64,000 nucleotides of DNA from VXNE01 sp965206615 (lineage in GTDB: Bacteria > Pseudomonadota > Gammaproteobacteria > Pseudomonadales > Azotimanducaceae): positions 102,694 through 166,693 of the forward strand of contig CBDBKI010000003.1 in the NCBI GenBank assembly GCA_965206615.1, read 5' to 3'. Both the position numbers and the translations under genes were made by a program. Every line of letters begins with the position of its first letter. Within the stretch, counting starts at the first letter, position 1. This document shows, piece by piece, positions 1 to 8,531 of the stretch. The notes beneath the pieces are model-generated. The model was not told the DNA's origin. It made no database searches and saw only the letters and a list, made by a program, of their open reading frames with translations.

Positions 1-2
1 TG

Positions 3-1328
3 TACGTGCGGGGACAGGCGCTGGATTACGACACCTGGGCGCAACTCGGCAATCGCGGCTGGTCGTACGAGGAGGTGCTGCCGTTGTTCAGACGTTCGGA
101 ACGTTTCGAGCGCGGCGGCGACGAGTTTCGGGGTGGGAGCGGCGAACTGAGTGTCGCTGACATGATCGAACGGCATCCCCTGCTCGACGCGTTCGTCGAG
201 GCGGGGGCCGAGATCGGCTACGCGAAGAACCCGGACTACAACGGGGCGTCGCAGGAGGGCTTCGGTTACTACCAGGTCACCCAGCAGCGCGGACGCCGCC
301 ACAGCACCGCGCGCGCATTCCTCAATCCGGCGCGGGGGAACCCCAACCTGACCGTGCGCACGCGGGCGCTGACGCACCGGGTGTTGTGCGAGGGCACTCG
401 GGCCGTGGGCGTGCGCTATGGGGCTGCCGGCGGAGCCAACGGCGGCAACGTCGTCGACGTGCGTGCGCGCCGGGAAGTGGTGCTGGCCGCCGGGGCGGTG
501 CAGTCACCGCAGTTGCTGGAACTGTCGGGCATCGGCCAGCCGGACCGGCTTGGCGAGTGCGACATCCCGGTCGTGCACGAGTTGCCGGGGGTGGGAGAGA
601 ACTACCGGGACCACTACGCCAGTAGCGTCATGTGTCGTGTGCGGGGCAGCCGGACGCTGAACGAGGCGACCCGGGGGGTGCGCTTCGCCCTGGCAGCTCT
701 GCAGTACGGCGCGGCGCGCCGGGGAGCGTTTACCTATACCGCGGGCATCGCGCACGGTTTCGTCCGGACCCGCCCCGAACTCGAAACCCCCGACGTGCAG
801 TTCCACTTCGCGCACGCGAGCTACGCGGGGGGCCGGCGCGGCATGCTCGAAAAGGAACCGGGCATGACGCTGGCGGTCTGCCAGTTGCGCCCGGAGAGCC
901 GCGGGTCCATTCACGTCAGGAGCGCGGATCCCGCCGCGCCGCCGGCCATCCGTCCGAACTTCCTCAGCGAGCAGGTGGATCGGGACGCGCTCGTGGAGGG
1001 TGTGAACATCGCGCGCCGCGTGGTCGATGCGCCGGCGCTGGCGCGCTACCGGGACCACGAAATCCTTCCGGGAGACGACGTTCGGTCCTACGACGAGATC
1101 CTGGATTTCTGCCGACAGTCGGGCGCCACGGTGTATCACCCCGTCGGCACGTGCAGGATGGGCAGCGACGCGGCCGCCGTGGTGGACGACCGGCTGCGCG
1201 TCCGTGGTCTGCAGGGGTTGCGGGTCGCGGATGCCTCGATCATGCCGACGCTGGTGTCCGGCAACACCAACGCCGCGGCGATCATGATCGGCGAGAAAGG
1301 AGCGGCGATGATTCTGGAGGACCACTGA
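3..1328 (+). CDS. GMC-family FAD oxidoreductase (choline/alcohol dehydrogenase-like), 5' end outside window
   Basis: The protein is open to the left edge, so the N-terminal FAD-binding GxGxxG motif is missing. What remains starts at YVRGQ, a typical early GMC segment, and ends with the C-terminal GMC signature. That signature includes the catalytic histidine in YHPVGTCRMG (about residue 380 of the visible part), the second active-site position in SGNTNAAA, and the FAD-contacting RVADASIMP stretch. The family oxidises alcohols (choline, glucose, aromatic or aliphatic alcohols) with FAD in the cytoplasm; the substrate cannot be told from sequence. An in-frame GTG at 6 is probably not the true start, because homologues have about 90 residues upstream of this point. 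It is followed after 3 bases by dsbB, so the two may be co-transcribed. Confidence 0.9.
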   Translation, partial: YVRGQALDYDTWAQLGNRGWSYEEVLPLFRRSERFERGGDEFRGGSGELSVADMIERHPLLDAFVEAGAEIGYAKNPDYNGASQEGFGYYQVTQQRGRRHSTARAFLNPARGNPNLTVRTRALTHRVLCEGTRAVGVRYGAAGGANGGNVVDVRARREVVLAAGAVQSPQLLELSGIGQPDRLGECDIPVVHELPGVGENYRDHYASSVMCRVRGSRTLNEATRGVRFALAALQYGAARRGAFTYTAGIAHGFVRTRPELETPDVQFHFAHASYAGGRRGMLEKEPGMTLAVCQLRPESRGSIHVRSADPAAPPAIRPNFLSEQVDRDALVEGVNIARRVVDAPALARYRDHEILPGDDVRSYDEILDFCRQSGATVYHPVGTCRMGSDAAAVVDDRLRVRGLQGLRVADASIMPTLVSGNTNAAAIMIGEKGAAMILEDH

Positions 1329-1331
1329 CCG

Positions 1332-1808
1332 ATGAGCGGATCGAAGACAGACTGGGGCCTTGCTCTCGTTGCGTGGACGGCGGGCCTCGTCGCGTTCGCG
1401 CTGGTGCTTGAGCACGCCCTCGACATGGCGCCCTGCGCGCTGTGCCTCATGCAGCGGCTGTGGTTCCTGGTCGCGGGCCTGGTGGCGTTGGGGGGGATTA
1501 CCCACGATCCGCGCCTCGGCATTTATCCCCTGGGGACTCTGCTGGCGGGGCTCGTGGGAGCAGGTTTCTCGGTCCGCCAACTCTGGGTCGAGAGCCTGCC
1601 GCCCGGCGAAGCGCCGGGATGCGGCGCCGGGATCGACTACCTGATCGAGTCGGGGATGGCGAGCGAGGCGCTCACGGCCATGACCTTCGGGACCGCGGAT
1701 TGCGCGGCGACACCGCCGTTCCTCGGGCTTTCGATCGCGCTGTGGGCGCTGCTGGGGTTCGTCGGGGTGGTTGCCGGTGCCGTGATGCAGTGGCGCGCCC
1801 GGGCGTAG
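1332..1808 (+). CDS. dsbB: Disulfide bond formation protein B (DsbB)
   Basis: A 158-residue inner-membrane protein with four hydrophobic segments. The first periplasmic loop carries the redox pair in PCALC (C35, C38). A second cysteine pair, C97 (APGCGAG) and C124 (TADCAA), lies in the second periplasmic loop. This is the complete DsbB set: it reoxidises DsbA and passes electrons to quinones. The ATG at 1332 lies just after the GMC stop. The length fits the short DsbB class. The TAG stop at 1806-1808 begins a degenerate copy of the TAGGG palindromic repeat shared with the convergent acpH gene. Confidence 0.93.
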   Translation: MSGSKTDWGLALVAWTAGLVAFALVLEHALDMAPCALCLMQRLWFLVAGLVALGGITHDPRLGIYPLGTLLAGLVGAGFSVRQLWVESLPPGEAPGCGAGIDYLIESGMASEALTAMTFGTADCAATPPFLGLSIALWALLGFVGVVAGAVMQWRARA

Positions 1809-1875
1809 GGACGGCGCTGGCCCGCGCGGAGGCCGTGCACGAATTCGGGACGGGACGCCACAAGGGCGTCCCCTA
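1806..1875. repeat. Stop-codon-abutting palindromic repeat, copy 1 (composite, between convergent dsbB and acpH)
   Basis: On the minus strand the acpH stop codon TAG (1875-1873) runs directly into a perfect 8-bp hairpin: GGGACGCC (1852-1859) and GGCGTCCC (1865-1872) around a 5-base loop. On the plus strand the dsbB stop TAG (1806-1808) is followed by a decayed version of the same head (GGGACGGCG). The arrangement is that of a short inverted-terminal element lying between two convergent stop codons. It may serve as a bidirectional terminator. Related copies are at 8470, 17722, 19275, 30769, 63657 and 63775. Confidence 0.7.
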
Positions 1876-2466
1876 CGGGTACCCGACTTCTTCCTTCCAG
1901 GCCGCTACGGCGGTCTTGAGTTCGGGGAAGTACACGTCGAAGTCCTGCATCAGCGCGGGCAATGCGTCGCGGACGATGGGGTCGAGTTTCGGGGCCAGGT
2001 GTTCGTGGCGCAGGCGTTCGAGCACGTACTCCATCGCCCGCAGCGCGGTCTCGGGTTCGAGGTAGCGGACGAACAGGTCGACCTCGCGCATGCGGCGGAA
2101 AAAGCGCTGGCCGGCCGCCGGCAGGTGAGACGAATACCGGTCGATGGCTCCGTAGGCGGACGCCGAAAATGCCGCCAGGTCGCCGTGACCGTGGTGCTCC
2201 CAGCGCTTCGCCAGACAGTGGTCCGCGAGGACGTCGAGCAGGACCGGCGCGACGCGCCGCAGTTCGGGGTCCAGGCGTCGGACGCTCACGGCGATGCCCG
2301 GCAGCCGGTTGCTGACCGCGTCGACGCGACGGTGCAGGCGGATGCCGGCGCGCAGCTCTTCCGGCAGCGTTTCCGGAACTGGCCCCTTGACGAAGTCGCC
2401 GATGAAGCCTCCGGCCATGAGTCCCGTATGCGGATGGCCGAGCAGGCAGTGGGCGAGGAAGTTCAT
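1873..2466 (-). CDS. acpH: Acyl carrier protein phosphodiesterase (AcpH family)
   Basis: A 197-residue protein beginning MNFLAHCLLG, with the conserved GGFIGDFVKG segment and ADHCLAKRW, all hallmarks of the AcpH/DUF479 family. The enzyme removes the 4'-phosphopantetheine arm from holo-ACP and belongs to the HD-like metal phosphodiesterases. Histidines and aspartates in HRRVD and LADHCL are the likely metal ligands. The length equals the E. coli protein. Its start overlaps the gshA stop by 4 bases (ATGA), so the two genes are translationally coupled. Its stop is the TAG of a dispersed palindromic repeat. Confidence 0.9.
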   Translation of the reverse strand: MNFLAHCLLGHPHTGLMAGGFIGDFVKGPVPETLPEELRAGIRLHRRVDAVSNRLPGIAVSVRRLDPELRRVAPVLLDVLADHCLAKRWEHHGHGDLAAFSASAYGAIDRYSSHLPAAGQRFFRRMREVDLFVRYLEPETALRAMEYVLERLRHEHLAPKLDPIVRDALPALMQDFDVYFPELKTAVAAWKEEVGYP

Positions 2467-4025
2467 CCCCCGCCGTCGGCGGGCGTGGGCGTATCGAGTC
2501 GTTGGCCGGCGAGGTAGGCGTCGAACGTTGCGGTGTCCGCCGCCTCCGCCCGCTCCTGGTCCGCGAGGGACTGCCGGGTCAGGTCCTCGAACCAGCCGAT
2601 CCGCGCCGCCCGCATGGGGTTCTCGTCGAAATATCCCTTATGGGTGACGGAATGGTTCATGGCGAAGCGGAAGAACGGCGTGCGCTGGACACGCATGCTG
2701 GCGAGCACCCGCGCCGACGGTGTGTGCTTCGGATCGGCCACCTTGCGCCGTTGCAGGTCCACGGCATACGTCGCCAGGTCATCGCCGTTGACCTCGTCGA
2801 TGGCGCTCGCCACGGCCGCGCAGTCGTCGAGAATCCCGCGCGCCCACTCGGTTCGGTCGCGCATGCGGCCGTCGGCATCGAGCCGCAGCCCCGGTTGGCG
2901 TCCGCGCTCGACGATGAGGCGCTGGTTGTCCTGCATGCGCGCGGATTCCTCGGGGCTGTCGGGCGGACTGTCGGTCAGGAGACAGTGCAGCAGGAACACG
3001 TCCATGAAACGTACGGCGTGCGCGTCGATGCCCACGGGCAGGAACGGGTTCAGATCCAGGCAGCGGACCTCGACGTACTCGACGCCGCGTTCGTGCAGCG
3101 CCGCGATGGGGCGCTCTCCGGAACGCGTCCGCCGCTTGGGCCGGATCGCGCCGTAGAACTCGTTCTCGATCTGCAGGAGAGCGGTGCCGAGCTGTCGGTA
3201 CTCGCCTTTGCTGTCCTGCATGCCGATCGCCTCGTAGGGCGGGTACGGCCGGGAGAGCGCCTCGTGGATGCTCGCGCCGTACTCGGCGAGACTGTTGTAG
3301 GAGACGTGCAGGGACGCCTGCGCGCTCGACTGGTAGCCGAGGGGCCCCATGCGCAGCGAGGTGGCATGGGGCAGGTAGAGGGAGCCCTCGTCGAAGGACT
3401 CGAGTCCGTGCGCGCCGCCCTTGACGAACGACTTGCACACCGCCGGCGAGGCGCCGAACAGGTAGAGCAGGAGCCACGACTGGCGGCGGAAGTTCCGGAT
3501 CAGGTCGAAGTACGCGTGCGTCGGCGTATCGTCATCGAGGGTCTCCCCGCGGGCGGCGGCGATGGCGGGCCACAGGGTGTCCGGCACGGAAAAGTTGTAG
3601 TGGATGCCGGAGACCGTCTGCATGAGCCGGCCGTAACGATGGCCGAGCCCGACGCGGTACACGTTCTTGGCGCGTCCGACGTTCGACGTGCCGTACCGCC
3701 CGACCGGGATGTCGGCTTCCGCCGTCAGGATGCAGGGCATGCTCGCCGCCCACATCAGTTCGTCGTCGAGATGCCGGTAGACGAAGCGGTGGATGTCCTC
3801 GAGTTCCCCGATGCACGCGTCGGCGCTGTCGTGGACGCCCGTGATGAGTTCGAGCTGCGCCTCGCTGAAGTCGGTCGTGATGTGCGGATGCGTCAGCGCG
3901 GAGCCGAGCGCCGCCGGGTGCGGCGTGCTGGCGAGGGCTCCAACCGGCGTGACGCGCAGGCTCTCCTTCTCGATTCCACGACGGAGCCGCGCGAGCGCGG
4001 GGCGCCCTCGCAAAGCGTTGTTCAT
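2463..4025 (-). CDS. gshA: Glutamate-cysteine ligase, gamma-proteobacterial type
   Basis: A 520-residue protein, close to the 518 residues of E. coli GshA. It catalyses the ATP-dependent joining of glutamate and cysteine, the first step of glutathione synthesis. Recognisable family segments include RGIEKESLRV near the N-terminus, TDFSEAQLELITG, the YGTSNVGRAKN region, ISGIHYNFS-like GIHYNFSVP, and YVEVRCLDLNPF (metal/ATP-binding strand). ATG at 4025 is the natural start. acpH follows with a 4-base overlap. The gene lies 28 bases downstream of pckA on the same strand and may be read from the pckA promoter. A glutathione S-transferase in the window (31765-32550) would use its product. Confidence 0.95.
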   Translation of the reverse strand: MNNALRGRPALARLRRGIEKESLRVTPVGALASTPHPAALGSALTHPHITTDFSEAQLELITGVHDSADACIGELEDIHRFVYRHLDDELMWAASMPCILTAEADIPVGRYGTSNVGRAKNVYRVGLGHRYGRLMQTVSGIHYNFSVPDTLWPAIAAARGETLDDDTPTHAYFDLIRNFRRQSWLLLYLFGASPAVCKSFVKGGAHGLESFDEGSLYLPHATSLRMGPLGYQSSAQASLHVSYNSLAEYGASIHEALSRPYPPYEAIGMQDSKGEYRQLGTALLQIENEFYGAIRPKRRTRSGERPIAALHERGVEYVEVRCLDLNPFLPVGIDAHAVRFMDVFLLHCLLTDSPPDSPEESARMQDNQRLIVERGRQPGLRLDADGRMRDRTEWARGILDDCAAVASAIDEVNGDDLATYAVDLQRRKVADPKHTPSARVLASMRVQRTPFFRFAMNHSVTHKGYFDENPMRAARIGWFEDLTRQSLADQERAEAADTATFDAYLAGQRLDTPTPADGGG

Positions 4026-4053
4026 GGTCGCGTCGGCCGTCGGATGCCCGGCT

Positions 4054-5616
4054 TCAGGCGCGCGGTCCCGCGGCGACGATGGCGGGGTCGACGTCGAACT
4101 TCTCGAAGTTGGCGACGAACTGGCGGATCAGCTTGCCGGCGGCCGCGTCATAGGCGTCGCCGTCGTCCCAGGTGTTGCGCGGATTCAGGACGCTCGCGTC
4201 GATCCCGGACACCTGCGTCGGGATGTCGAGATTCAGGTCCTCGAGGCGGGTGGTCGGCGCGTCGGCGATGGCGCCCGACTGTATGGCCGCGATGATGGCT
4301 CGCGTCGACGGGATGCTGAAGCGCTTGCCGATCCCGTAGCCGCCGCCGGTCCAGCCCGTGTTCACGAGGTAGACGTTTGAGCCGAATTCCGCGATCCGCT
4401 TGATGAGGAGGTCCGCGTAGACGCCGGCGGGCCGGGGGAAGAATGCGGCTCCGAAACAGGTCGAGAAGGTCGCGGAATACGCCTCCGTCGATCCCACCAC
4501 CGTCGAGCCAACCTGGGCGGTGTAGCCGGAGAGGAAGTGATATGCGGCCGCTTCCTTGGACAGCACGGACACCGGGGGCAGCACGCCGCTGACGTCACAG
4601 GTGAGAAAGACGATGTGCCGGGGTTCCCCGCCGCGGTTCTCGGGCACCTTGGCGGCGATGTTGTCGCGCGGATAACAGGCGCGGGTGTTCTCGGTGAGCG
4701 AGGAGTCCGCGTAGTCCGGTACGCGGGTGTCGGGGTCCATGACGACGTTCTCGACGATGGCGCCGAAGGAAATGGCGTCGAAGATGACCGGCTCGTTCTC
4801 GCGGCTCAGGTCGATGCACTTGGCGTAGCAGCCGCCCTCGAGGTTGAACACGCTGCCCTTGGCCCAGCCGTGCTCGTCGTCGCCGATGAGCAGCCGGTCC
4901 GGGTCCGCGGAGAGCGTCGTCTTGCCCGTGCCTGACAGCCCGAAGAAGAGCGTCACGGAGCCATCAGCGCCGGCGTTCGCCGAGCAGTGCATCGGCAGCA
5001 CGTCCTTCTCGGGCAGCAGGAAGTTCTGCACACCGAACATCGCCTTCTTCATCTCGCCGGCGTAGCGCATGCCGGCGATAAGGACGCGGCGCCGGGCGAA
5101 GTTGATCATGACCGTGGCGTCGCTCGGGATGCCGTCCCGCTCGGGATCGCAGACGAACTCAGGGGCGTTGACGACCTCCCAGATCTCCTTGCCCTTCGGA
5201 TTGAAGGTCTCGGGCTGGATGAAGAGGGCTCGGCCGAAGAGCGCGTGCCAGGCGTATTCCGTAGTGACCTCCATGGGCAGGTAGTGTTTCGGATCCGCGC
5301 CGACGTGCAGATGCGAGACAAAGGTGTCTTCGGCGTCCGCGAGATGGACCTGCACGCGATCCCAGAGGGCGTCGAAGACGGCCGGGGCGATGCGCTGGTT
5401 GACCGTGCCCCAGTCGATGGACGCGGCAGTTCCCGGCTCGTCGACGAGGAAGCGGTCCATGGGGGAGCGGCCCGTGCGCCGGCCCGTCTCGACGACCACG
5501 GCGCCCGAGGAACAGAACCGGCCCTCGCCGCGCAGCACGGCGATCTCGGCGAGCGCTGCCGGGCTGAGATCGAAACACGTGTTTCCGTTCAGCGTGGTTT
5601 TCGGGTCCGCCGCCAT
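4054..5616 (-). CDS. pckA: Phosphoenolpyruvate carboxykinase (ATP)
   Basis: Converts oxaloacetate and ATP to PEP and CO2, the entry step of gluconeogenesis. The reading frame stays open far upstream, but the family starts at MAADPKTTLN (ATG at 5616), giving 520 residues. The upstream extension has no PEPCK similarity. Motifs seen are the RSPMDRF substrate segment, the P-loop GLSGTGKTTLSAD (about residues 224-236), and IGDDEHGW with kinase-2 acidic metal ligands. TGWTGGGYGIGKR follows near the C-terminus. gshA follows on the same strand. In E. coli pck lies near hslR and yrfG, as it does here. Confidence 0.96.
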   Translation of the reverse strand: MAADPKTTLNGNTCFDLSPAALAEIAVLRGEGRFCSSGAVVVETGRRTGRSPMDRFLVDEPGTAASIDWGTVNQRIAPAVFDALWDRVQVHLADAEDTFVSHLHVGADPKHYLPMEVTTEYAWHALFGRALFIQPETFNPKGKEIWEVVNAPEFVCDPERDGIPSDATVMINFARRRVLIAGMRYAGEMKKAMFGVQNFLLPEKDVLPMHCSANAGADGSVTLFFGLSGTGKTTLSADPDRLLIGDDEHGWAKGSVFNLEGGCYAKCIDLSRENEPVIFDAISFGAIVENVVMDPDTRVPDYADSSLTENTRACYPRDNIAAKVPENRGGEPRHIVFLTCDVSGVLPPVSVLSKEAAAYHFLSGYTAQVGSTVVGSTEAYSATFSTCFGAAFFPRPAGVYADLLIKRIAEFGSNVYLVNTGWTGGGYGIGKRFSIPSTRAIIAAIQSGAIADAPTTRLEDLNLDIPTQVSGIDASVLNPRNTWDDGDAYDAAAGKLIRQFVANFEKFDVDPAIVAAGPRA

Positions 5617-5868
5617 CGGGATCCTGCTCGTGGGAGGGTTCGGGAATGATACACAACGGCCCGCCCCTTGACGCGGTCGAAAGGCGCGAACGGGCCCTTC
5701 GGTTGTATCTCGCCGCGCGCCCCGCACGGGTGCCCCGAGGCGCCCTGGCCACCGCGGCGGCGTGGGGTAGCCGCCAAGCCCGCCGACCACTACCAAAGCG
5801 TTGCGATGGTCGCCGATACGAGACGGGGAGATCATCGGCCCTTTGGCTGTGGCGAAACTGGAGGGAAT

Positions 5869-6468
5869 ATGGATACGGGTTTGGTGTCGGGGGCCATTGC
5901 GTGGGTGGACCTGGCGATTGCGGCGACGCAGGCCCTGATCGCCCTGGCGGTCTTCGTCCTCGCCTGGACGACCTTCTCGATCCAGCTCCGCGTGCAGCGG
6001 GCAACGAAGGTTCAGGAATGGGGAGCGAGGTGTATCGCCGCGTTGGCCGATGTGGAGCAGTTCTATCGCGTCCCACCACCCCCCGACGCTGCCGCTGTTG
6101 CGCGCGTGGAGGACGATCTCCGGAGGTGCCTTGCCGCGCTCATCGACGAGGGACGGATCTTCTTCGGGAACGTGGATGCGGACTCTTACGGAACGGAAAA
6201 GCCGGAGGCCCGGCGGGGACTTCGGCCGAAGATTCTGGATCCCCTGGTCGCGGCCCATCGTACGGTGCAGCGGAGCCCACCGATCGCGTGGCCGAACGAC
6301 GCGCAAAGCTCCCGACTGGAGAGCTGGCGCAGGTACTTTGTCTGGCTGCTCCAGACGGAGGTGAGCCCGGAGTGGTTGCGTAAGATGGAGCGACAGGCGG
6401 AGGGTAGCGGCGGGGATGCCGGCGACAGCATTGACGAGTACTCGCGCCCACCGCCAGAGATTGCCTGA
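5869..6468 (+). CDS. Hypothetical protein with one N-terminal membrane segment
   Basis: A 199-residue protein that I do not recognise. ATG at 5869 is preceded by a good ribosome-binding site (GGAGGG at 5861-5866), so the 67 in-frame codons upstream are not counted. Residues about 8-38 form one hydrophobic helix (AIAWVDLAIAATQALIALAV). A soluble, helix-rich, charged region follows, with many W and R residues (ESWRRYFVWLLQ). It looks like a membrane-anchored cytoplasmic domain of the kind seen in many DUF4760-like proteins, but that assignment is only a guess. It stands alone between the divergent pckA and the convergent hslR. Confidence 0.6.
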   Translation: MDTGLVSGAIAWVDLAIAATQALIALAVFVLAWTTFSIQLRVQRATKVQEWGARCIAALADVEQFYRVPPPPDAAAVARVEDDLRRCLAALIDEGRIFFGNVDADSYGTEKPEARRGLRPKILDPLVAAHRTVQRSPPIAWPNDAQSSRLESWRRYFVWLLQTEVSPEWLRKMERQAEGSGGDAGDSIDEYSRPPPEIA

Positions 6469-6533
6469 AGCGATACGGGCCGCTTGGGGTCGCGGTTCCC
6501 GGGAGCTGACCGACTGACGCAGGCGTCTCCGCT

Positions 6534-6929
6534 TTACTCCTCGTGTAGCGTAGTCGCGTCCTGCAGGTCCCGAAATCGGCGCCTGTCCTTCTTCGTGGGG
6601 CGGGCGCCCGACGAAGCAAGACCCATCCGCTCCAGCCGCCGCTTGGCCGCCTCCGTTTCGCGCCTCGCCACGGACTCCTGCGTCTCCTCGTAGAGCAGCG
6701 CCGCCGCCTGGGCGTTGCCGCGCCGGTCCGAAAGAGACGTGACCTCGACGACGTACTCGGCGAATCCACGGCGGATCGTGAGCGTATCGCCGGGCTTCAC
6801 GTCCTTCGCCGGCTTCGTGCGCCCGCCGTTCAGCCGGACGTGGCCCCCTTCGACGGCCGCCTTGGCCTGGGAACGGGTGCGGAAGAAACGGGCCGCCCAG
6901 AGCCACCGGTCGATGCGCGTGCCGTCCAT
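6534..6929 (-). CDS. hslR: S4-domain RNA-binding heat-shock protein 15 homologue (HslR)
   Basis: A 131-residue basic protein (E. coli Hsp15 has 133). The S4 RNA-binding fold spans about residues 4-70: RIDRWLWAARFFRTRS, followed by VRLNG and the KPGDTLTI strand. The C-terminus is rich in Lys and Arg (TKKDRRRFRDLQ). Hsp15 binds free 50S subunits carrying a stalled nascent chain and helps recycle them. The ATG at 6929 shares its A with the TGA stop of the upstream yrfG gene (TGATG), which points to translational coupling. The open frame extends upstream, but MDGTRIDRW is the family start. Confidence 0.9.
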   Translation of the reverse strand: MDGTRIDRWLWAARFFRTRSQAKAAVEGGHVRLNGGRTKPAKDVKPGDTLTIRRGFAEYVVEVTSLSDRRGNAQAAALLYEETQESVARRETEAAKRRLERMGLASSGARPTKKDRRRFRDLQDATTLHEE

Positions 6930-7591
6930 CAGGGCGGGGCGATCTCGTCGAAGTGGTCGAACGCCGGGAAGCGCAGGTCGGCACGCCGCGGCTGGCCGGA
7001 GTCCGGCCGCACGACGCAAAGCAGATGCCGGATGCCGGCGCTGCGCGCGGCGTCCAGGACGGAGGGGTTGTCGTCGATCAGGAGGGTGCGCTCCGGGTCG
7101 TGGGTTTCGCGCTCGGCGAACGCCGGCCAGAAGTCGGGGTGTTCCTTCGGCACGCCAAAGTCGTGGGAGGAGAAGTCCGCGTCGAGTTCGCCCAGGAGCC
7201 CGATCTTGACGTCCTTGATGGCGAGGCTCTTCGGGTGGGCGTTGGTCACGAGCACCGCCCGGCGTCCGCTCGCGCGCACGGCGGCGATGAAGCGGGCGGC
7301 TCCGGGTCGATAGACGATGAGATGGTCGAGCTCGGCGTGCAGTCCGTCGATGTCCATCCCGGTGTACTCGGCCCAGTAGTCGAGCGAGTAGAAGTCGAGC
7401 GACGGCGCGGCGCCGCGCATGTGCCCGTAGAGGTGCTCGCGCGCGTCTTCGATGTCGATCGCGTGCGCTTCGGCGAACAGCGTCGGCAGGTGCAGGTTCC
7501 AGAGGGTGTTGTCGAAGTGCAGGTCGATCAACGTCCCGTCCATGTCGAGCAGAACGGTGTCGATTGCCGACCAGGGGAGCATGCGGCCCAT
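6929..7591 (-). CDS. yrfG: HAD-superfamily nucleotidase (YrfG, GMP/IMP 5'-nucleotidase family)
   Basis: A 220-residue protein, similar in length and sequence to E. coli YrfG (222). HAD motifs appear in order: motif I LLDMDGTLIDL, where the first Asp is the nucleophile and the second the acid/base; motif II VLVTNAHPKS; the motif III lysine in GVPKEHPD; and motif IV LLIDDNPSVLDAA. The SLDYWAEYTGMDID cap segment is typical of YrfG. The E. coli enzyme dephosphorylates purine nucleotides. The gene is coupled to hslR by a one-base stop/start overlap. This keeps the yrfG-hslR order of E. coli, with pckA and nudE also nearby. Confidence 0.9.
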   Translation of the reverse strand: MGRMLPWSAIDTVLLDMDGTLIDLHFDNTLWNLHLPTLFAEAHAIDIEDAREHLYGHMRGAAPSLDFYSLDYWAEYTGMDIDGLHAELDHLIVYRPGAARFIAAVRASGRRAVLVTNAHPKSLAIKDVKIGLLGELDADFSSHDFGVPKEHPDFWPAFAERETHDPERTLLIDDNPSVLDAARSAGIRHLLCVVRPDSGQPRRADLRFPAFDHFDEIAPP

Positions 7592-7710
7592 TGTCCCGAT
7601 ATTGTGGGCGGTGGCAAACGGAAGCTGTAGCCCCGGAGATCGTTGTTGACGGGAGGCCCTCTACGTGGCAAAGCCATCGGTGTCACCGCCAAACAGCAGG
7701 AGGGCCCCGC

Positions 7711-8472
7711 ATGGCGCCCGAAACCGAAGGTCCCGATACCGTTCTGCGAGCCGAGAGCCGACGCAATGTGCTGAAGGGCACCGTCGCCGGTCTTGCCGCC
7801 GGACTGTTCGCCGCCTCGCGGCCCGCCCACGGCCAGGACCCGAACACCGAGGGTGCGCCGAACGTTGCCGTCCCCGCGTTCGCCAGCACGCACGAACTCA
7901 AGCCGCTGTCCTTCGAGTCATCGAGCCTGAAGGGGCTGTCGACCCGATTGATCGAGTCGCACTGGTCGAACAACTACGGGGGCTCGGTCAGGGCGCTCAA
8001 CGAGACGAATCGCAGGCTCGCGGCGGCGCTGGCCGACCCGGACCTGCCGGCGTTCACCTACAACGATCTGAAGCGCGAACACCTGATGCGTTCGGGCTCC
8101 GTGGTACTCCACGAGCTCTACTTCGACAACCTGGGCGGTGACGGGAACGCGTCCGCCGATCTGCGGGGTTTGTTTGGACGCGCCTTCGGCAGCTACGACC
8201 GGTGGGAGACGGAGTATCGACGCATCGCCGCCGGGTTGGGAGGTGGCTCGGGGTGGGTCGTGCTGGGGTACAACCGCCAGTTCAACGCCCTCGAGAACTA
8301 CTGGATGGCGGACCACATGCACTTCCCGGCAGCCACGGAGCCGCTGCTTGTGATCGACATGTACGAGCACTCGTATCACATGGACTACGGCGCGGCGACG
8401 GCGCGTTACATCGACGCGTTCTTCGCGAACATCCAGTGGGACGCGGTCTCGGCCAGGGTGGAAACGCTGTAG
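7711..8472 (+). CDS. Divergent Fe/Mn superoxide dismutase with a twin-arginine signal
   Basis: A 253-residue protein starting at ATG 7711 after a strong ribosome-binding site (CAGGAGGG). The N-terminus has a Tat signal (ESRRNVLKGTVAGLAAG) ending near PAHGQD, so it should be exported folded with its metal. The SOD fold follows. The four metal ligands line up as His in IESHW, His in LHELYFD, and Asp and His in DMYEHSYHMD. The usual second-shell HTKHHxxY segment is replaced by WSNNYGGS, so the Tyr34 and His30 equivalents are missing. That marks a divergent subgroup with possibly altered activity. Its TAG stop is the first codon of a dispersed palindromic repeat. Confidence 0.82.
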   Translation: MAPETEGPDTVLRAESRRNVLKGTVAGLAAGLFAASRPAHGQDPNTEGAPNVAVPAFASTHELKPLSFESSSLKGLSTRLIESHWSNNYGGSVRALNETNRRLAAALADPDLPAFTYNDLKREHLMRSGSVVLHELYFDNLGGDGNASADLRGLFGRAFGSYDRWETEYRRIAAGLGGGSGWVVLGYNRQFNALENYWMADHMHFPAATEPLLVIDMYEHSYHMDYGAATARYIDAFFANIQWDAVSARVETL

Positions 8473-8496
8473 GGGCCGCCCTTGTGGCGGCCCGTG
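8470..8496 (+). repeat. Stop-codon-abutting palindromic repeat, copy 2
   Basis: The SOD stop TAG (8470-8472) leads into the hairpin GGGCCGCC (8474-8481), CTTGT loop, GGCGGCCC (8487-8494). It lies between convergent SOD and LLM genes, so it could terminate transcription. There is no T-run. Same family as the copies at 1806, 19275 and 30769. Confidence 0.7.
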
Positions 8497-8531
8497 ACGG
8501 GGAGGGGCTGCCTGGTGCGTCGGGGTCTGGG

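Noticed and set aside
2502..4295. 597-codon plus-strand frame opposite gshA
   Set aside because: Shadow frame of gshA with no family features.
5617..6984. Upstream extension of the pckA reading frame by 456 codons
   Set aside because: High-GC non-stop frame only; it overlaps hslR and the membrane protein gene and has no PEPCK similarity. The family starts at 5616.
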